Source of the DNA: an uncultured Neomegalonema sp.
Lineage (GTDB): Bacteria > Pseudomonadota > Alphaproteobacteria > Rhodobacterales > Rhodobacteraceae
Direction of reading: 5' to 3'
NCBI GenBank assembly: GCA_937957975.1
Contig: CALFFK010000030.1
Location: 1-64,000 of the forward strand
DNA: 64,000 nucleotides
Made by a program: the position numbers and the translations under genes. Below are positions 52,698 to 61,992 of this stretch, piece by piece (positions within the stretch are counted from its first letter, which is position 1; each line of letters begins with the position of its first letter). The notes beneath the pieces are model-generated. The model saw only the letters and a list, made by a program, of their open reading frames with translations. It did no database searches and was not told the origin of the DNA.

Positions 52698-54404
52698 ATG
52701 CAAGAAGCACTCGCTGCACCCAGCATGGACGATTTTGAGGCCATGCTCAACGAGTCCATGGCGGACGAGAACCTTTCCGAAGGGTCCGTCGTCAAGGGCA
52801 AGGTCATCGCCATCGAGAATGGTCAGGCCATCATCGACGTCGGCTTCAAGATGGAAGGTCGCGTTGATATCAAGGAATTCGCCCCTCCGGGCAAACCCGC
52901 CGATATTGAAGTTGGCGATGAGGTCGAAGTCTATCTCGACCGCACTGAAAATGCGAAGGGCGAAGCCGTCCTGTCGCGCGACAAGGCCCGTCGCGAAGAA
53001 GCATGGGACCGTCTCGAAAAGGCATTCGACAAGACCGAACGGGTCGAAGGCGCGATCTTTGGCCGTGTCAAAGGCGGCTTTACTGTCGATCTCGGTGGCG
53101 CTGTGGCGTTCCTGCCCGGCTCTCAGGTTGATGTGCGCCCGGTGCGCGATGTCACCCCGCTGATGAACATTCCACAGCCTTTCCAGATCCTCAAGATGGA
53201 CCGCCGCCGGGGCAATATTGTTGTCTCCCGCCGTGCGATCCTCGAAGAAACGCGCGCTGAACAGCGTTCGGAAATCGTTGGCAAGCTCAACGAGGGCGAT
53301 GTGGTCGAAGGCGTGGTCAAGAACATCACCGATTATGGTGCGTTCGTGGACCTTGGCGGTGTCGATGGACTGCTGCACGTCACCGACATGGCATGGCGTC
53401 GGGTGAACCACCCGACCGAAATCCTGTCCATCGGCCAGACCGTTCAGGTTCAGGTCGTGAAGGTGAACAAGGATACCCAGCGTATCTCGCTTGGCATGAA
53501 GCAGCTTCAGGCTGATCCATGGGAAGAAGTCTCTGAAAAGTACGCACTTGGCTCCAAACACAAGGGCCGCGTCACGAACATCACCGATTACGGTGCATTC
53601 GTGGAGCTGGAACCCGGTGTCGAAGGTCTTGTTCACGTCTCGGAGATGAGCTGGACAAAGAAAAACGTCCATCCCGGCAAGATCGTTTCTACTTCGCAGG
53701 AAGTGGAAGTCATGGTGCTGGACGTGGACGCCACCAAGCGCCGCATCAGCCTTGGCCTTAAACAGTGCCTCGATAATCCATGGGATGCTTTCGTCCTCAA
53801 CCACCCACGCGGCACCGAAGTCGAGGGCGAGGTCAAGAACATCACCGAGTTCGGCCTGTTCATCGGTCTGGACGACGACATCGACGGCATGGTTCACCTG
53901 TCCGATCTGGATTGGGATCGTCAGGGCGACGATGCCGTTCAGGACTACAAGAAGGGCGATGTTGTCCGCGCTGTGGTTCTTGATGTCGATGTGGACAAGG
54001 AGCGTATCTCGCTCGGCGTCAAGCAGCTTGGTTCCGATCCGTTCGTGGAAGCGACCGACGGCATCAAGCGCGGTTCGATCGTCAAGGGCGTCGTTACCGA
54101 GGTCAACGATGGTGGTGTCGAGCTGCTGGTTGCTGGCGACCAGAAAGCCTTTATCCGCCGCGCCGATCTCAGCCGCGACCGCGACGAGCAAAAACCTGAA
54201 CGCTTCAAGGAAGGCGAAGAGATCGAAGCCCGCGTCACAGCGATCGACGCCAAGACGCGTAAGATCAGCCTGTCGATCAAGGCGCTGGAAATGGCAGAAG
54301 AGAAAGAAGCTGTGCAGCAATACGGGTCTTCGGATGCCGGTTCCTCGCTGGGCGATATTCTTGGTGCTGCCCTCAAACAGCGCGAAGACGGCGACGACGA
54401 GTAA
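52698..54404 (+). CDS. rpsA: 30S ribosomal protein S1
   Basis: Ribosomal protein S1 with six S1 (OB-fold) repeats in 568 residues, the first two being ribosome-binding and the last four RNA-binding. Repeat cores such as ITDYGAFVDLGGVDGLLHVTDM and ITDYGAFVELEPGVEGLVHVSEM are clear. AGGAG is 11 bases before the ATG, a common spacing for rpsA. In many bacteria rpsA lies between cmk and ihfB; neither is adjacent here. A strong terminator follows. Confidence 0.98.
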   Translation: MQEALAAPSMDDFEAMLNESMADENLSEGSVVKGKVIAIENGQAIIDVGFKMEGRVDIKEFAPPGKPADIEVGDEVEVYLDRTENAKGEAVLSRDKARREEAWDRLEKAFDKTERVEGAIFGRVKGGFTVDLGGAVAFLPGSQVDVRPVRDVTPLMNIPQPFQILKMDRRRGNIVVSRRAILEETRAEQRSEIVGKLNEGDVVEGVVKNITDYGAFVDLGGVDGLLHVTDMAWRRVNHPTEILSIGQTVQVQVVKVNKDTQRISLGMKQLQADPWEEVSEKYALGSKHKGRVTNITDYGAFVELEPGVEGLVHVSEMSWTKKNVHPGKIVSTSQEVEVMVLDVDATKRRISLGLKQCLDNPWDAFVLNHPRGTEVEGEVKNITEFGLFIGLDDDIDGMVHLSDLDWDRQGDDAVQDYKKGDVVRAVVLDVDVDKERISLGVKQLGSDPFVEATDGIKRGSIVKGVVTEVNDGGVELLVAGDQKAFIRRADLSRDRDEQKPERFKEGEEIEARVTAIDAKTRKISLSIKALEMAEEKEAVQQYGSSDAGSSLGDILGAALKQREDGDDE

Positions 54405-54431
54405 TCGTCCGTCTTCCGGTAAAAAAGGAAA

Positions 54432-54457
54432 AGGGTCGCCTTCGGGTGGCCCTTTTT
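54432..54457 (+). terminator. Rho-independent terminator of rpsA
   Basis: Stem AGGGTCGCC (54432-54440) / GGTGGCCCT (54445-54453) with a stable TTCG loop (two G-T wobble pairs), followed by a run of T to 54457. It begins 28 bases after the rpsA stop. Confidence 0.9.
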
Positions 54458-54585
54458 CGTTTGGTGTGAGACCGGGTCGCGAGTGAGTGGCTTCATCGTG
54501 ATTTTGACAGGGATGCACATTCACCCTAACTTATTCGTACTGACCTAAGCTCATATCGAATTGGTAGACAGGCAACAGTTCCGCA

Positions 54586-54921
54586 ATGCTTAAAAACAGC
54601 AACAAGGCTGTACTGCCGGACGAAGTGCATCGTCTCGTTGAATTATGTAAATACGACATGGGCGCATCCGAAGTCTGGCTCTTCGGGAGCCGCGCTCGCG
54701 GAGATTTTCGTGAGAACAGTGATTACGACCTTTTGGCTGTAATACCGGATAATGCGCCGCCCGACGTGGATACACCGGTTGCAGCTTTTCGTCTTTGTCG
54801 AAAATCACGTGCTCATGCTGATCTGCTGACTGCTCGTATGAGTGATTTCATTGCGGCACGTTCGACTGTAAACACGATAAGCTATGCGGTCGCGCAAGAG
54901 GGCATTCGGCTGGATGTCTGA
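54586..54921 (+). CDS. MNT-type nucleotidyltransferase antitoxin
   Basis: A 111-residue minimal nucleotidyltransferase. The motif GSRARGD at 34-40 followed by D46 and D48 (SDYDLL) is complete. In HEPN/MNT toxin-antitoxin modules this protein inactivates the HEPN RNase by AMPylation. It overlaps the HEPN gene by 8 bases. The local base composition is lower in GC than the rest of the window, pointing to acquisition by transfer. Confidence 0.88.
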   Translation: MLKNSNKAVLPDEVHRLVELCKYDMGASEVWLFGSRARGDFRENSDYDLLAVIPDNAPPDVDTPVAAFRLCRKSRAHADLLTARMSDFIAARSTVNTISYAVAQEGIRLDV

Positions 54922-55366
54922 GGCTCGGCTCATCGGTTCCCATCTTAAGTTAGCCAATGCCAACTTGCTGGCGGTAAAGAAGATTGGGACGTCTGATCAC
55001 ACAGCGCCCACTCTTATGTTCTACGCTGCTGAAAACCTTCTCATGGCTGTTTTTACTTCCGAAGGCATTGATTCAGGAGGGGCGCGTCGTAAGCACGGCA
55101 ACCATCAACTTGACCGAATGCTGGACGAACTTCCTGACACCTGTACAATCAAGTCTGATTTCCAAAATGTGGTCGATCTTGTCGCCTATTCCACGACCTA
55201 CAAATATCCGACCCCTACAGGCAGGATTCCAAAGCCTCCCGCTGAAGAGGATGCAAGAGGCTATTTTGATTTGCTAGTGGAAATACTCGACATCTGCAGG
55301 AGGAATTTTCAAGTGGATTTGACACTCGAAGACCCTGAGGCTGGTTCAGTCTCGCCCATCCGATGA
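54914..55366 (+). CDS. HEPN-domain protein, probable toxin of an MNT/HEPN pair
   Basis: A 150-residue helical HEPN protein. The candidate catalytic pair is R58 and H64 (RRKHGNH, Rx5H), within the range expected for the HEPN RNase motif. It follows the nucleotidyltransferase gene with an 8-base overlap, the usual order for the module. The last codon overlaps the start of the MmgE/PrpD gene by 4 bases (ATGA), an unusually tight join between a probably acquired module and a resident metabolic gene. Confidence 0.83.
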   Translation: MSEARLIGSHLKLANANLLAVKKIGTSDHTAPTLMFYAAENLLMAVFTSEGIDSGGARRKHGNHQLDRMLDELPDTCTIKSDFQNVVDLVAYSTTYKYPTPTGRIPKPPAEEDARGYFDLLVEILDICRRNFQVDLTLEDPEAGSVSPIR

Positions 55367-56736
55367 CGACGCATGAAACCTTGCCTGAACCCGGTGGCGC
55401 TTTCGGGCCATTTGCGCGATTTGTGCTTGAGGATGGTGCGATCCCGGCAGCGGTACGCGAGACGGCGGCGCTTTATATCCTCGATCTGATCGGAGTGGCG
55501 GCGGCGGCGACCCGACTGGAAGTCGGGCGTATTGCGCGGGATCATGCGGTGAAGCACTGGGCGGCGGGGGAGGGTGCGCCCTCTGCGCGATTGATGTTCG
55601 ATGGGCGGCGCGCGTCCCTGCCGGGGGCCGGGTTTGCGTTGGCCACACAGATCGACAATCTTGACGCCCATGACGGATGGCAACCCTCGAAAGGCCATGC
55701 CGGAGCAGCCCTATTTCCTGCCCTTGCAGCCTTTGCAGAGGATGCACCGGACCTGACCGGGCGCGAGGCGCTGGCGGCGATGGTGGTCGGCTATGAAACA
55801 TCCTATCGCGCAGCCCATGCGTTGCACGCGACGGTGGAAGATTATCATACGTCTGGCGCATGGAACGGCATCGGCTGCGCGGCCATTGGGGCGCGGATAC
55901 GGGGCAGTTCGCCCGAAGTGCTGCGTCACGCCATTGGCATCGCTGAATACCATGCCCCGCGCAGCCAGATGATGCGTGAAATCGCCAATCCGTCGATGCT
56001 GCATGACGGCACGGGGTTTGGTACGCCGACTGGTATCTACGCGTTGTTGATCGCTGAAGACGGGTTTGAGGGTGCGCCCGCTGCGTTGATCGAATTTGCC
56101 GATGCGGGGTTTGCGTGGCAGGGGTTGGGCGCGGAATGGCTGACCACGAAACAATATATCAAGCCCTATCCGATCTGCCGCTGGGCGCACGCGCCCATTG
56201 ATGCGACGCTCGGCTTGCGCGCGGCCCACGGGATCGCGCCGGACGAAGTGGCGGCGATTGAGATTGCGACCTTCGCCTATTCGGCTTCATTAAATTGCGA
56301 TGTGCCGTCCACCACCTCCATTGCACAATATTCGCTGGCATGGCCCGTGGCGGCGGCATTGGTGCGCGGAGAGGTTGGCGTAGAAGAGGTATTGCCAACC
56401 TCATTCGATGATGCGGATCTGCGGGCGATGCTGGCCCGAATATCGGTGCGGGTGGACCCGGAGATTGATGCGCTGTTCCCGGAACGGCGAGCGGGTCAGG
56501 TGACAGTGACATTGAAGGATGGTCGCCGTTTTGACAGCGGATTGACCGAAGCCTCCGGTGGCCCGGACCCGGCCCCGACGCATGACGAGATTGTCGCGAA
56601 GTTCCGGGCTTTTGCGAAGCCAGTGCTAGGCGATGCGCGGGCGGCAGCTATCGAGGCGACAGTCCTTGGAATGGATGCGCCGGGGGTGCAGTTCTCCGAT
56701 TTGATGGAGCTGTTGGTAGGCGCGCCTACCCGTTAA
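55363..56736 (+). CDS. MmgE/PrpD family protein
   Basis: A 457-residue member of the family that includes 2-methylcitrate dehydratase, iminodisuccinate epimerase and cis-aconitate decarboxylase. Typical segments are TQIDNLDAHDGWQPSKGHAGAALFPAL and KPYPICRWAHAPIDA. It is not possible to say which reaction it performs, as no propionate or itaconate genes are nearby. The 3' end overlaps the convergent NfeD gene by 11 bases. Confidence 0.88.
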   Translation: MTTHETLPEPGGAFGPFARFVLEDGAIPAAVRETAALYILDLIGVAAAATRLEVGRIARDHAVKHWAAGEGAPSARLMFDGRRASLPGAGFALATQIDNLDAHDGWQPSKGHAGAALFPALAAFAEDAPDLTGREALAAMVVGYETSYRAAHALHATVEDYHTSGAWNGIGCAAIGARIRGSSPEVLRHAIGIAEYHAPRSQMMREIANPSMLHDGTGFGTPTGIYALLIAEDGFEGAPAALIEFADAGFAWQGLGAEWLTTKQYIKPYPICRWAHAPIDATLGLRAAHGIAPDEVAAIEIATFAYSASLNCDVPSTTSIAQYSLAWPVAAALVRGEVGVEEVLPTSFDDADLRAMLARISVRVDPEIDALFPERRAGQVTVTLKDGRRFDSGLTEASGGPDPAPTHDEIVAKFRAFAKPVLGDARAAAIEATVLGMDAPGVQFSDLMELLVGAPTR

Positions 56737-57001
56737 TATCGTCGCGGATGATCTTCGTCTCGTTGCGGCGGGGTCCGAGTGAGTACCGTATCGCCAGCGT
56801 GGCAATGAGAGAGATCGCTCCGAATGTCGCGAGCGTCCATCCGAAACTGTTCCCGAACGTGACGCCAAGGGCCAGCATCACTCCGATTGCTGCTGCGCCG
56901 ACGGTCATGCCAGCAAAAGCAAAGACCGGGAGCAGGGTTTCCAAGATGGCAAGGATCAGGGCAAGCGCGATCCAGGCCCACCATGCGGACCAGAGCGTCA
57001 T
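56726..57001 (-). CDS. NfeD family membrane protein
   Basis: A 91-residue short NfeD-like protein with two or three membrane helices (about 6-60) and a brief polar tail. Short NfeD proteins usually pair with an SPFH protein such as QmcA/YbbK, as here: its start overlaps the SPFH gene by 4 bases. It lacks the soluble OB-fold of long NfeD proteins. Its 3' end overlaps the convergent MmgE/PrpD gene by 11 bases. Confidence 0.82.
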   Translation of the reverse strand: MTLWSAWWAWIALALILAILETLLPVFAFAGMTVGAAAIGVMLALGVTFGNSFGWTLATFGAISLIATLAIRYSLGPRRNETKIIRDDING

Positions 57002-57900
57002 GGTTTTCCTTTCAGCATTTCGAAAGCCTGACCGAAGGCTTCGATGGCGCTTGAGGGCAGCAGCACTGTCTGTCTGCCTTCCCCGCGCCCCACGTCGCGG
57101 ATTGCTTCGACCTGCTTCAGCGCAACCTGATACTGGGCCGCTTCTATCCCTTTTTCCTTAAGCACATCGGCGACCACGCTGGTCGCATAGGCTTCGGCGT
57201 CGGCCTGTATCCGTCGGCCTTTTGCGGCCTGTTCGGAAGCATAGAGTTCGGCATCTGCATTCAGTTCGACCGAGCGGCGCTGGCCTTCGGCGCGGGTCAC
57301 GGCGGCGCGGCGCTCCCGCTCGGCGTTGAGCTGCTGGAGCATGGCGTCGCGGGTCGCCTGATCGAGATTGACGTCTAGGATTTCGGCGCGTGTGACTTCG
57401 ATTCCCCAATCATTGACCGACTCCTCCACATTCCCCTTGATCGTGTCGATCAGGACCGAGCGGTTGGATTGCACTTCATCAAGTTCCATCCGCCCGATCT
57501 CCGCGCGCACAATCCCTGCAACCGTCGTCGCGATGGCTCCGTCCACATCCCGGATGCGGTACACGGTTTTTTCAGGTTCGAGGATGCGGTAGAAAACGCT
57601 GGTATCGACCTGAACGAGCACGTTATCCGAGGTGATGGCATCCTGCTTCGCGATTGGTAATTGCCGTTCGAGGATCGAAACCTTGTGGGCAATCCGGTCG
57701 AGAAACGGGATGATAAAATTTATCCCCGGTGACAACACAGCCCGTAACCGCCCGAAACGCTCCACCACATGCTGCTCGGATTGCGGTACGATCCGCACGC
57801 CCTTCAGCATCAGAACCAGAAGTAGTATTGCGAGTAAAATCGGCACGATCGAAGCGATGTTCATCTGACCGAGCATTTCGGCCAGTAGATAGAAATCCAT
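56998..57900 (-). CDS. SPFH/stomatin-like membrane protease-associated protein
   Basis: A 300-residue SPFH protein resembling QmcA. A membrane helix (about 16-34) precedes the SPFH domain (QSEQHVVERFGRLRAVLSPGINF onward) and a short coiled coil. AAGGAA stands about 9 bases before the ATG at 57900 (MDFYLLAEML); the frame is open 31 codons further without a site. It is coupled to the NfeD gene by ATGA. It is the second SPFH module of the window, separate from YqiJ/YqiK. Confidence 0.9.
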   Translation of the reverse strand: MDFYLLAEMLGQMNIASIVPILLAILLLVLMLKGVRIVPQSEQHVVERFGRLRAVLSPGINFIIPFLDRIAHKVSILERQLPIAKQDAITSDNVLVQVDTSVFYRILEPEKTVYRIRDVDGAIATTVAGIVRAEIGRMELDEVQSNRSVLIDTIKGNVEESVNDWGIEVTRAEILDVNLDQATRDAMLQQLNAERERRAAVTRAEGQRRSVELNADAELYASEQAAKGRRIQADAEAYATSVVADVLKEKGIEAAQYQVALKQVEAIRDVGRGEGRQTVLLPSSAIEAFGQAFEMLKGKP

Positions 57901-57946
57901 ACTCTCGGTTCCTTCTGATACTACGATGGTACGACCGATACGTATT

Positions 57947-58981
57947 CTATCCGAATAAATCTGGTGCGTCTTCTTTCGGTCGCTTTGGCGCATCCATCCC
58001 CAGATGCGTCCATGCCTTGCGGCCCAGCATTCGCCCGCGCGGGGTGCGGGCGATAAGACCCTGTTGCAGCAGGTACGGCTCGATCACGTCTTCAATGGCA
58101 TCGCGGGCTTCTGACAGCGCGGCAGCGATGGTTTCCACCCCGACCGGCCCACCGCCGTAATTCTCTGCAATGCACATCAGATAGCGACGGTCGAGCGCAT
58201 CCAGCCCTGCCGAATCCACTTCCAGCCGCATCAGCGCGCGGTCGGCCTGATCGCGGGTGATACGCCCATCCGCCTCCACGATGGCAAAATCCCGCACCCG
58301 GCGCAGCAGGCGGCCCGCGATGCGGGGCGTGCCGCGCGAACGGCGTGCAATCTCGGTCGCGCCATCGGGAGTAATCTCGACGCCAAGCAGCCGTGCGCCG
58401 CGTGTCACGATGGTTTCCAGTTCATGGACTTCATAGAAATTCAGCCGCACGGGAATGCCAAAACGGTCGCGCAGGGGGGTGGTCAATAATCCCAACCGTG
58501 TGGTTGCACCAACCAGCGTGAAGGGTTGTAGATCAATCCGCACTGTGCGCGCCGCCGGGCCTTCACCGATAACGAGGTCCAGTTCGAAATCTTCCAGTGC
58601 CGGATAAAGAATTTCCTCTACTGCCGGATTCAGACGATGAATTTCGTCGATAAACAGAACATCCCGCGCATCAAGATTGGTCAATACAGCAGCAAGATCA
58701 CCCGCCCGCGCGATAACCGGGCCGGAGGTCATGCGAAAATTGACACCCAGTTCGCGTGACACGATCTGCGCCAGCGTCGTCTTGCCGAGGCCGGGTGGGC
58801 CGTGCAGCAACACATGATCCATCGCCTCGCCCCGCGAACGGGCCGCTTCCACGAAGACGCGCAGATTCGCGCGCGCTGCCTCCTGCCCGATGAATTCATC
58901 AAGGGTTTGCGGGCGCAAGGCTTTATCGGGACTGTCAGCCTCTTGCGATTCAGGGGCAATGATGCGGGTTTCGTCTTCCAT
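57947..58981 (-). CDS. ruvB: Holliday junction helicase RuvB
   Basis: The 344-residue AAA+ motor that drives branch migration of Holliday junctions with RuvA. Walker A is GPPGLGKTT at 61-69, Walker B is [10 protein letters not shown], and the sensor segment [18 protein letters not shown] is present. It begins 2 bases after the ruvA stop. Length is normal. Confidence 0.98.
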   Translation of the reverse strand: MEDETRIIAPESQEADSPDKALRPQTLDEFIGQEAARANLRVFVEAARSRGEAMDHVLLHGPPGLGKTTLAQIVSRELGVNFRMTSGPVIARAGDLAAVLTNLDARDVLFIDEIHRLNPAVEEILYPALEDFELDLVIGEGPAARTVRIDLQPFTLVGATTRLGLLTTPLRDRFGIPVRLNFYEVHELETIVTRGARLLGVEITPDGATEIARRSRGTPRIAGRLLRRVRDFAIVEADGRITRDQADRALMRLEVDSAGLDALDRRYLMCIAENYGGGPVGVETIAAALSEARDAIEDVIEPYLLQQGLIARTPRGRMLGRKAWTHLGMDAPKRPKEDAPDLFG

Positions 58982-58983
58982 CC

Positions 58984-59631
58984 TTACCCCTTCGGAGCCA
59001 GCGCCTTGAGCGCCGCCTTGATAAGCGCACCGGCATCGGCGTCCGGGGCGTCAGCGGCGACCCGCGCCACAGCGTCGGCGGCTTCCATCGGTTGATAGCC
59101 GAGATTGGCCAGCGCTGAGAGGGCGTCGGCAGTCGCGGTCGCATCGGCTTCCGCGGTCGGCAGGATTACAGGGGTATTCTCATCCGCCGGGATTGACCCC
59201 GCAGCGGCAGGGGCCGCACTGGCCATCATCGCGGGAGCCTTGGATTTCAGCTCGTTCACGATCCGGGTGGCCAGCTTTGGGCCAACACCGGGGGCGCGGC
59301 GAACGGTGGCGGCATCGCCCAGTGCAATGGCCCGGCTAATGCCGTCCGTCCCCAGTGTGCCGAGGATGCCGAGCGATACTTTCGCCCCGACGCCCTGAAC
59401 AGTGGTCAGCAGTTTATGCCATTCGCGATCAAGCATCGTCGGGAAGCCAAATAGCTGGAGCAGGTCTTCACGCACCAGCAGGTCTGTATAAAGCGCCACC
59501 GGCCCGCTCGCCGCCGCCAACGCGCCGAGTGTGCGCGATGAGCAATGCACGATATAGCCGACCCCGCGCACATCAAGCAGCACATGGTCTTCGCCTGTAT
59601 GCACGACCTCTCCGACCAGCCGCCCGATCAC
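58984..59631 (-). CDS. ruvA: Holliday junction DNA-binding protein RuvA
   Basis: A 215-residue RuvA with the N-terminal OB-fold ([20 protein letters not shown]), two helix-hairpin-helix motifs ([15 protein letters not shown] and [17 protein letters not shown]) and a C-terminal RuvB-binding domain linked by an Ala-rich hinge. I assign a GTG start at 59631, because it overlaps the stop of the preceding small gene as GTGA and begins the OB-fold. The upstream extension of the frame is not family-like. Confidence 0.96.
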   Translation of the reverse strand: MIGRLVGEVVHTGEDHVLLDVRGVGYIVHCSSRTLGALAAASGPVALYTDLLVREDLLQLFGFPTMLDREWHKLLTTVQGVGAKVSLGILGTLGTDGISRAIALGDAATVRRAPGVGPKLATRIVNELKSKAPAMMASAAPAAAGSIPADENTPVILPTAEADATATADALSALANLGYQPMEAADAVARVAADAPDADAGALIKAALKALAPKG

Positions 59632-59783
59632 GCGAGCAGCGCCGTTACGGCGATCAGGTAGAAGCCTGCAACGCCGAGCCACGCATGACGCCATGCCCCG
59701 CGAAAGGGGTACAGGTTTGCGAAACGCTGAAAGGTCGCCAATGCGAAAGCCGCAGTCAGCAAGGATACGAGTTCCGTTTCCAT
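59628..59783 (-). CDS. 51-residue membrane protein in the ruv operon
   Basis: A short protein beginning [19 protein letters not shown] with two hydrophobic segments separated by the basic turn [11 protein letters not shown]. It overlaps the ruvA start by 4 bases (GTGA) and follows the 64-residue gene by 4 bases. The tight coupling on both sides suggests it is translated. Function unknown; genes of similar size lie between ruvC and ruvA in other Rhodobacterales, to my knowledge. Confidence 0.65.
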   Translation of the reverse strand: METELVSLLTAAFALATFQRFANLYPFRGAWRHAWLGVAGFYLIAVTALLA

Positions 59784-59787
59784 GGCG

Positions 59788-59982
59788 TCACTCCCTGGTC
59801 CTGATGAATTCGCGAGCGCTGAAATGCGCGCCGATGCCGATGACAACCCATCCCGCCATGGCGAGGAGGGAGGGCAACCCTGCACCAGCGCCTTCTATCA
59901 TTGGTCTTATCATACCAAAAATAACCGCAGCCGCTGCGATATTGTTCATAAACGTACCAGTCAGCTTGTCTTGCTCTGTCAT
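59788..59982 (-). CDS. 64-residue membrane protein in the ruv operon
   Basis: A small protein with two probable membrane helices (about 12-28 and 37-54), starting [14 protein letters not shown]. Its start overlaps the ruvC stop by 4 bases (ATGA). Not a family I recognise. With the 51-residue protein it forms a pair of tightly coupled membrane microproteins inside a DNA-repair operon. Confidence 0.65.
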   Translation of the reverse strand: MTEQDKLTGTFMNNIAAAAVIFGMIRPMIEGAGAGLPSLLAMAGWVVIGIGAHFSAREFIRTRE

Positions 59983-60494
59983 CCGGCGGTAATCCTCAAC
60001 TTTTCGAGGCGGTCCATGGCTGGCGCCCGATGCGCGTGACAGATTGCGATGGCCAGCGCATCCACGGCATCGGCCCCGGTTACTTTCACACCCGGCAGCA
60101 ATAGCGAGATCATGTGAGCGACCTGTTTTTTATCGGCATGGCCCACACCGACCACCGCTTTCTTCACGGCGTTGGGGGCGTATTCGGTGACAGGAAGGCC
60201 CGCTTCCGCTGGCACGAGCAGGGCAATCCCCCGCGCATGGGCGAGCTTCAGGGTTCCCACCGCATCCTTGTTCACAAAGGTATGCTCTACCGCCGCCACA
60301 TCGGGCCGTGCGTCCTCGACCACTTTTGCCAGGGCGCGGCGAAGGGCGACGAGGCGGGTGGCCAGATCGTCCCCCTTTGCCTGTATCGTGCCATGGGCAA
60401 CATGGGTCAGGCGCGAGCCTGCGAGGTCCACAACGCCCCATCCGGTGCGGACGAGGCCGGGGTCTATGCCGATGACTCTGAGTGATCCATTCAT
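59979..60494 (-). CDS. ruvC: Holliday junction resolvase RuvC
   Basis: A 171-residue RNase H-fold nuclease that cuts Holliday junctions. The four acidic catalytic residues are present: D11 (GIDPG), E70 (AVEHTFVN), D142 and D145 (GADAVDALA). It is the first gene of the operon continuing with two small membrane proteins, ruvA and ruvB. The 260-base gap upstream holds no gene I can support and separates it from the divergent frmA. Confidence 0.97.
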   Translation of the reverse strand: MNGSLRVIGIDPGLVRTGWGVVDLAGSRLTHVAHGTIQAKGDDLATRLVALRRALAKVVEDARPDVAAVEHTFVNKDAVGTLKLAHARGIALLVPAEAGLPVTEYAPNAVKKAVVGVGHADKKQVAHMISLLLPGVKVTGADAVDALAIAICHAHRAPAMDRLEKLRITAG

Positions 60495-60754
60495 GCTGTC
60501 ACGTTAGCACGAAGGGTGAACACATACCAGAAGAAAGACGGTACGCTTCATTTCCCGGGTTCAAGGCACAGGTCGAGCAACCGGGACAGGTGTTCCGGGT
60601 CAGATCGCGTATGAAAGCTGTCCATTCGTCATGTTTTGGCCTGTTCTTTTTTGCGTTATCCTGTACCCCGTTTCCATTTCGCGAAAACCCTCTCGCAAAT
60701 CGGGGATCGTTGGGCCATGGTACAGTCAACGATACGTAAGGGAGAGGATCACCC

Positions 60755-61867
60755 ATGAGAGTACGCGCAGCAGTGGCCTTTGAGGCTGGAAAGCCGCTGG
60801 AAGTCACCGAGGTCAATCTTGAAGGCCCGAAGGCCGGTGAGGTTCTGGTCGAGATCAAATCGACGGGCCTTTGTCATACCGATGAGTTCACCCGTTCGGG
60901 CGATGACCCGGAAGGTGCGTTCCCCGCGATTCTCGGCCATGAGGGTGCGGGCGTGGTCGTGGATGTTGGCCCCGGCGTCACGACCCTCAGTAAGGGCGAC
61001 CATGTGATCCCGCTCTACACGCCGGAATGCCGGACCTGCGATTACTGCCTGAATCCCAAGACCAATCTGTGTCAGGCGATCCGCTCGACGCAGGGACAGG
61101 GTTTGATGCCCGATGGCACCTCGCGTTTCACCACGCTCGATGGTGATCCGATCCTGCATTACATGGGCTGCTCGACTTTCGCGAACTTCACTGTGTTGCC
61201 TGAGATTGCGCTGGCAAAAGTGCGCAAGGACGCACCCTTCGAAAAGATTTGTTATATCGGCTGTGGTGTCACAACCGGCATCGGCGCGGTTATCAATACG
61301 GCAAAAGTCGAAATCGGGTCGAATTGCGTGGTGTTTGGCCTTGGTGGTATCGGCCTCAATGTTATTCAGGGCTGCCGTCTGGCGGGCGCAAACAAGATCG
61401 TCGGGGTAGACCTGAACGATTCGAAGAAGGCAATGGGCGAACGCTTCGGCATGACCCATTTTGTGAACCCGTCCGAAGTTGAAGGCGATCTGGTCGCGCA
61501 TCTGGTCGAATTGACCGGCGGCGGGGCGGATTATTCCTTTGACGCGACGGGGAATGTCGGCGTGATGCGCGCCGCTCTTGAATGTGCGCACAAAGGCTGG
61601 GGTGAAAGCGTCATCATCGGCGTGGCGCCCGCCGGGGCCGAAATCTCGACCCGTCCTTTCCAGCTTGTTACGGGCCGCGTCTGGCGCGGTACGGCCTTTG
61701 GCGGCGCACGGGGCCGGACAGATGTACCAAAAATCGTGGATTGGTACATGGATGGAAAGATCGAGATTGACCCGATGATTACCCACACCATGGGCCTTGA
61801 AGACATAAACAAGGGCTTCGATCTCATGCACGAAGGCAAATCCATCCGGGCAGTGGTGAACTACTGA
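60755..61867 (+). CDS. frmA: S-(hydroxymethyl)glutathione dehydrogenase / class III alcohol dehydrogenase
   Basis: A 370-residue zinc alcohol dehydrogenase that oxidises S-hydroxymethylglutathione, the adduct of formaldehyde with glutathione. Catalytic zinc ligands C40 and H62, and structural zinc cysteines C92, C95, C98 and C106 are present, as is R110, the likely equivalent of the Arg that binds the glutathione carboxylate. GGGAGAGG is placed about 8 bases before the ATG. The partner S-formylglutathione hydrolase is not next to it. It is a natural sink for formaldehyde made by the TMAO demethylase 20 kb away. Confidence 0.95.
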   Translation: MRVRAAVAFEAGKPLEVTEVNLEGPKAGEVLVEIKSTGLCHTDEFTRSGDDPEGAFPAILGHEGAGVVVDVGPGVTTLSKGDHVIPLYTPECRTCDYCLNPKTNLCQAIRSTQGQGLMPDGTSRFTTLDGDPILHYMGCSTFANFTVLPEIALAKVRKDAPFEKICYIGCGVTTGIGAVINTAKVEIGSNCVVFGLGGIGLNVIQGCRLAGANKIVGVDLNDSKKAMGERFGMTHFVNPSEVEGDLVAHLVELTGGGADYSFDATGNVGVMRAALECAHKGWGESVIIGVAPAGAEISTRPFQLVTGRVWRGTAFGGARGRTDVPKIVDWYMDGKIEIDPMITHTMGLEDINKGFDLMHEGKSIRAVVNY

Positions 61868-61992
61868 CGGATGATTTTGTGCTGCCCTGCACCAATTGCA
61901 GGGCGGCACATCTATGACCGGCACGTGAACGTGATTTTTCTCAACCGGAAAACGCAATAGTCTGCTTTGGCAATCACGAAGACCGGAGATCC

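Noticed and set aside
52680-54524. A 614-codon open frame antisense to rpsA
   Set aside because: The sense strand encodes six intact S1 repeats, and the antisense product shows no family resemblance.
60749-61957. A 402-codon antisense frame over frmA
   Set aside because: Shadow of the alcohol dehydrogenase gene; the sense strand has all zinc ligands.
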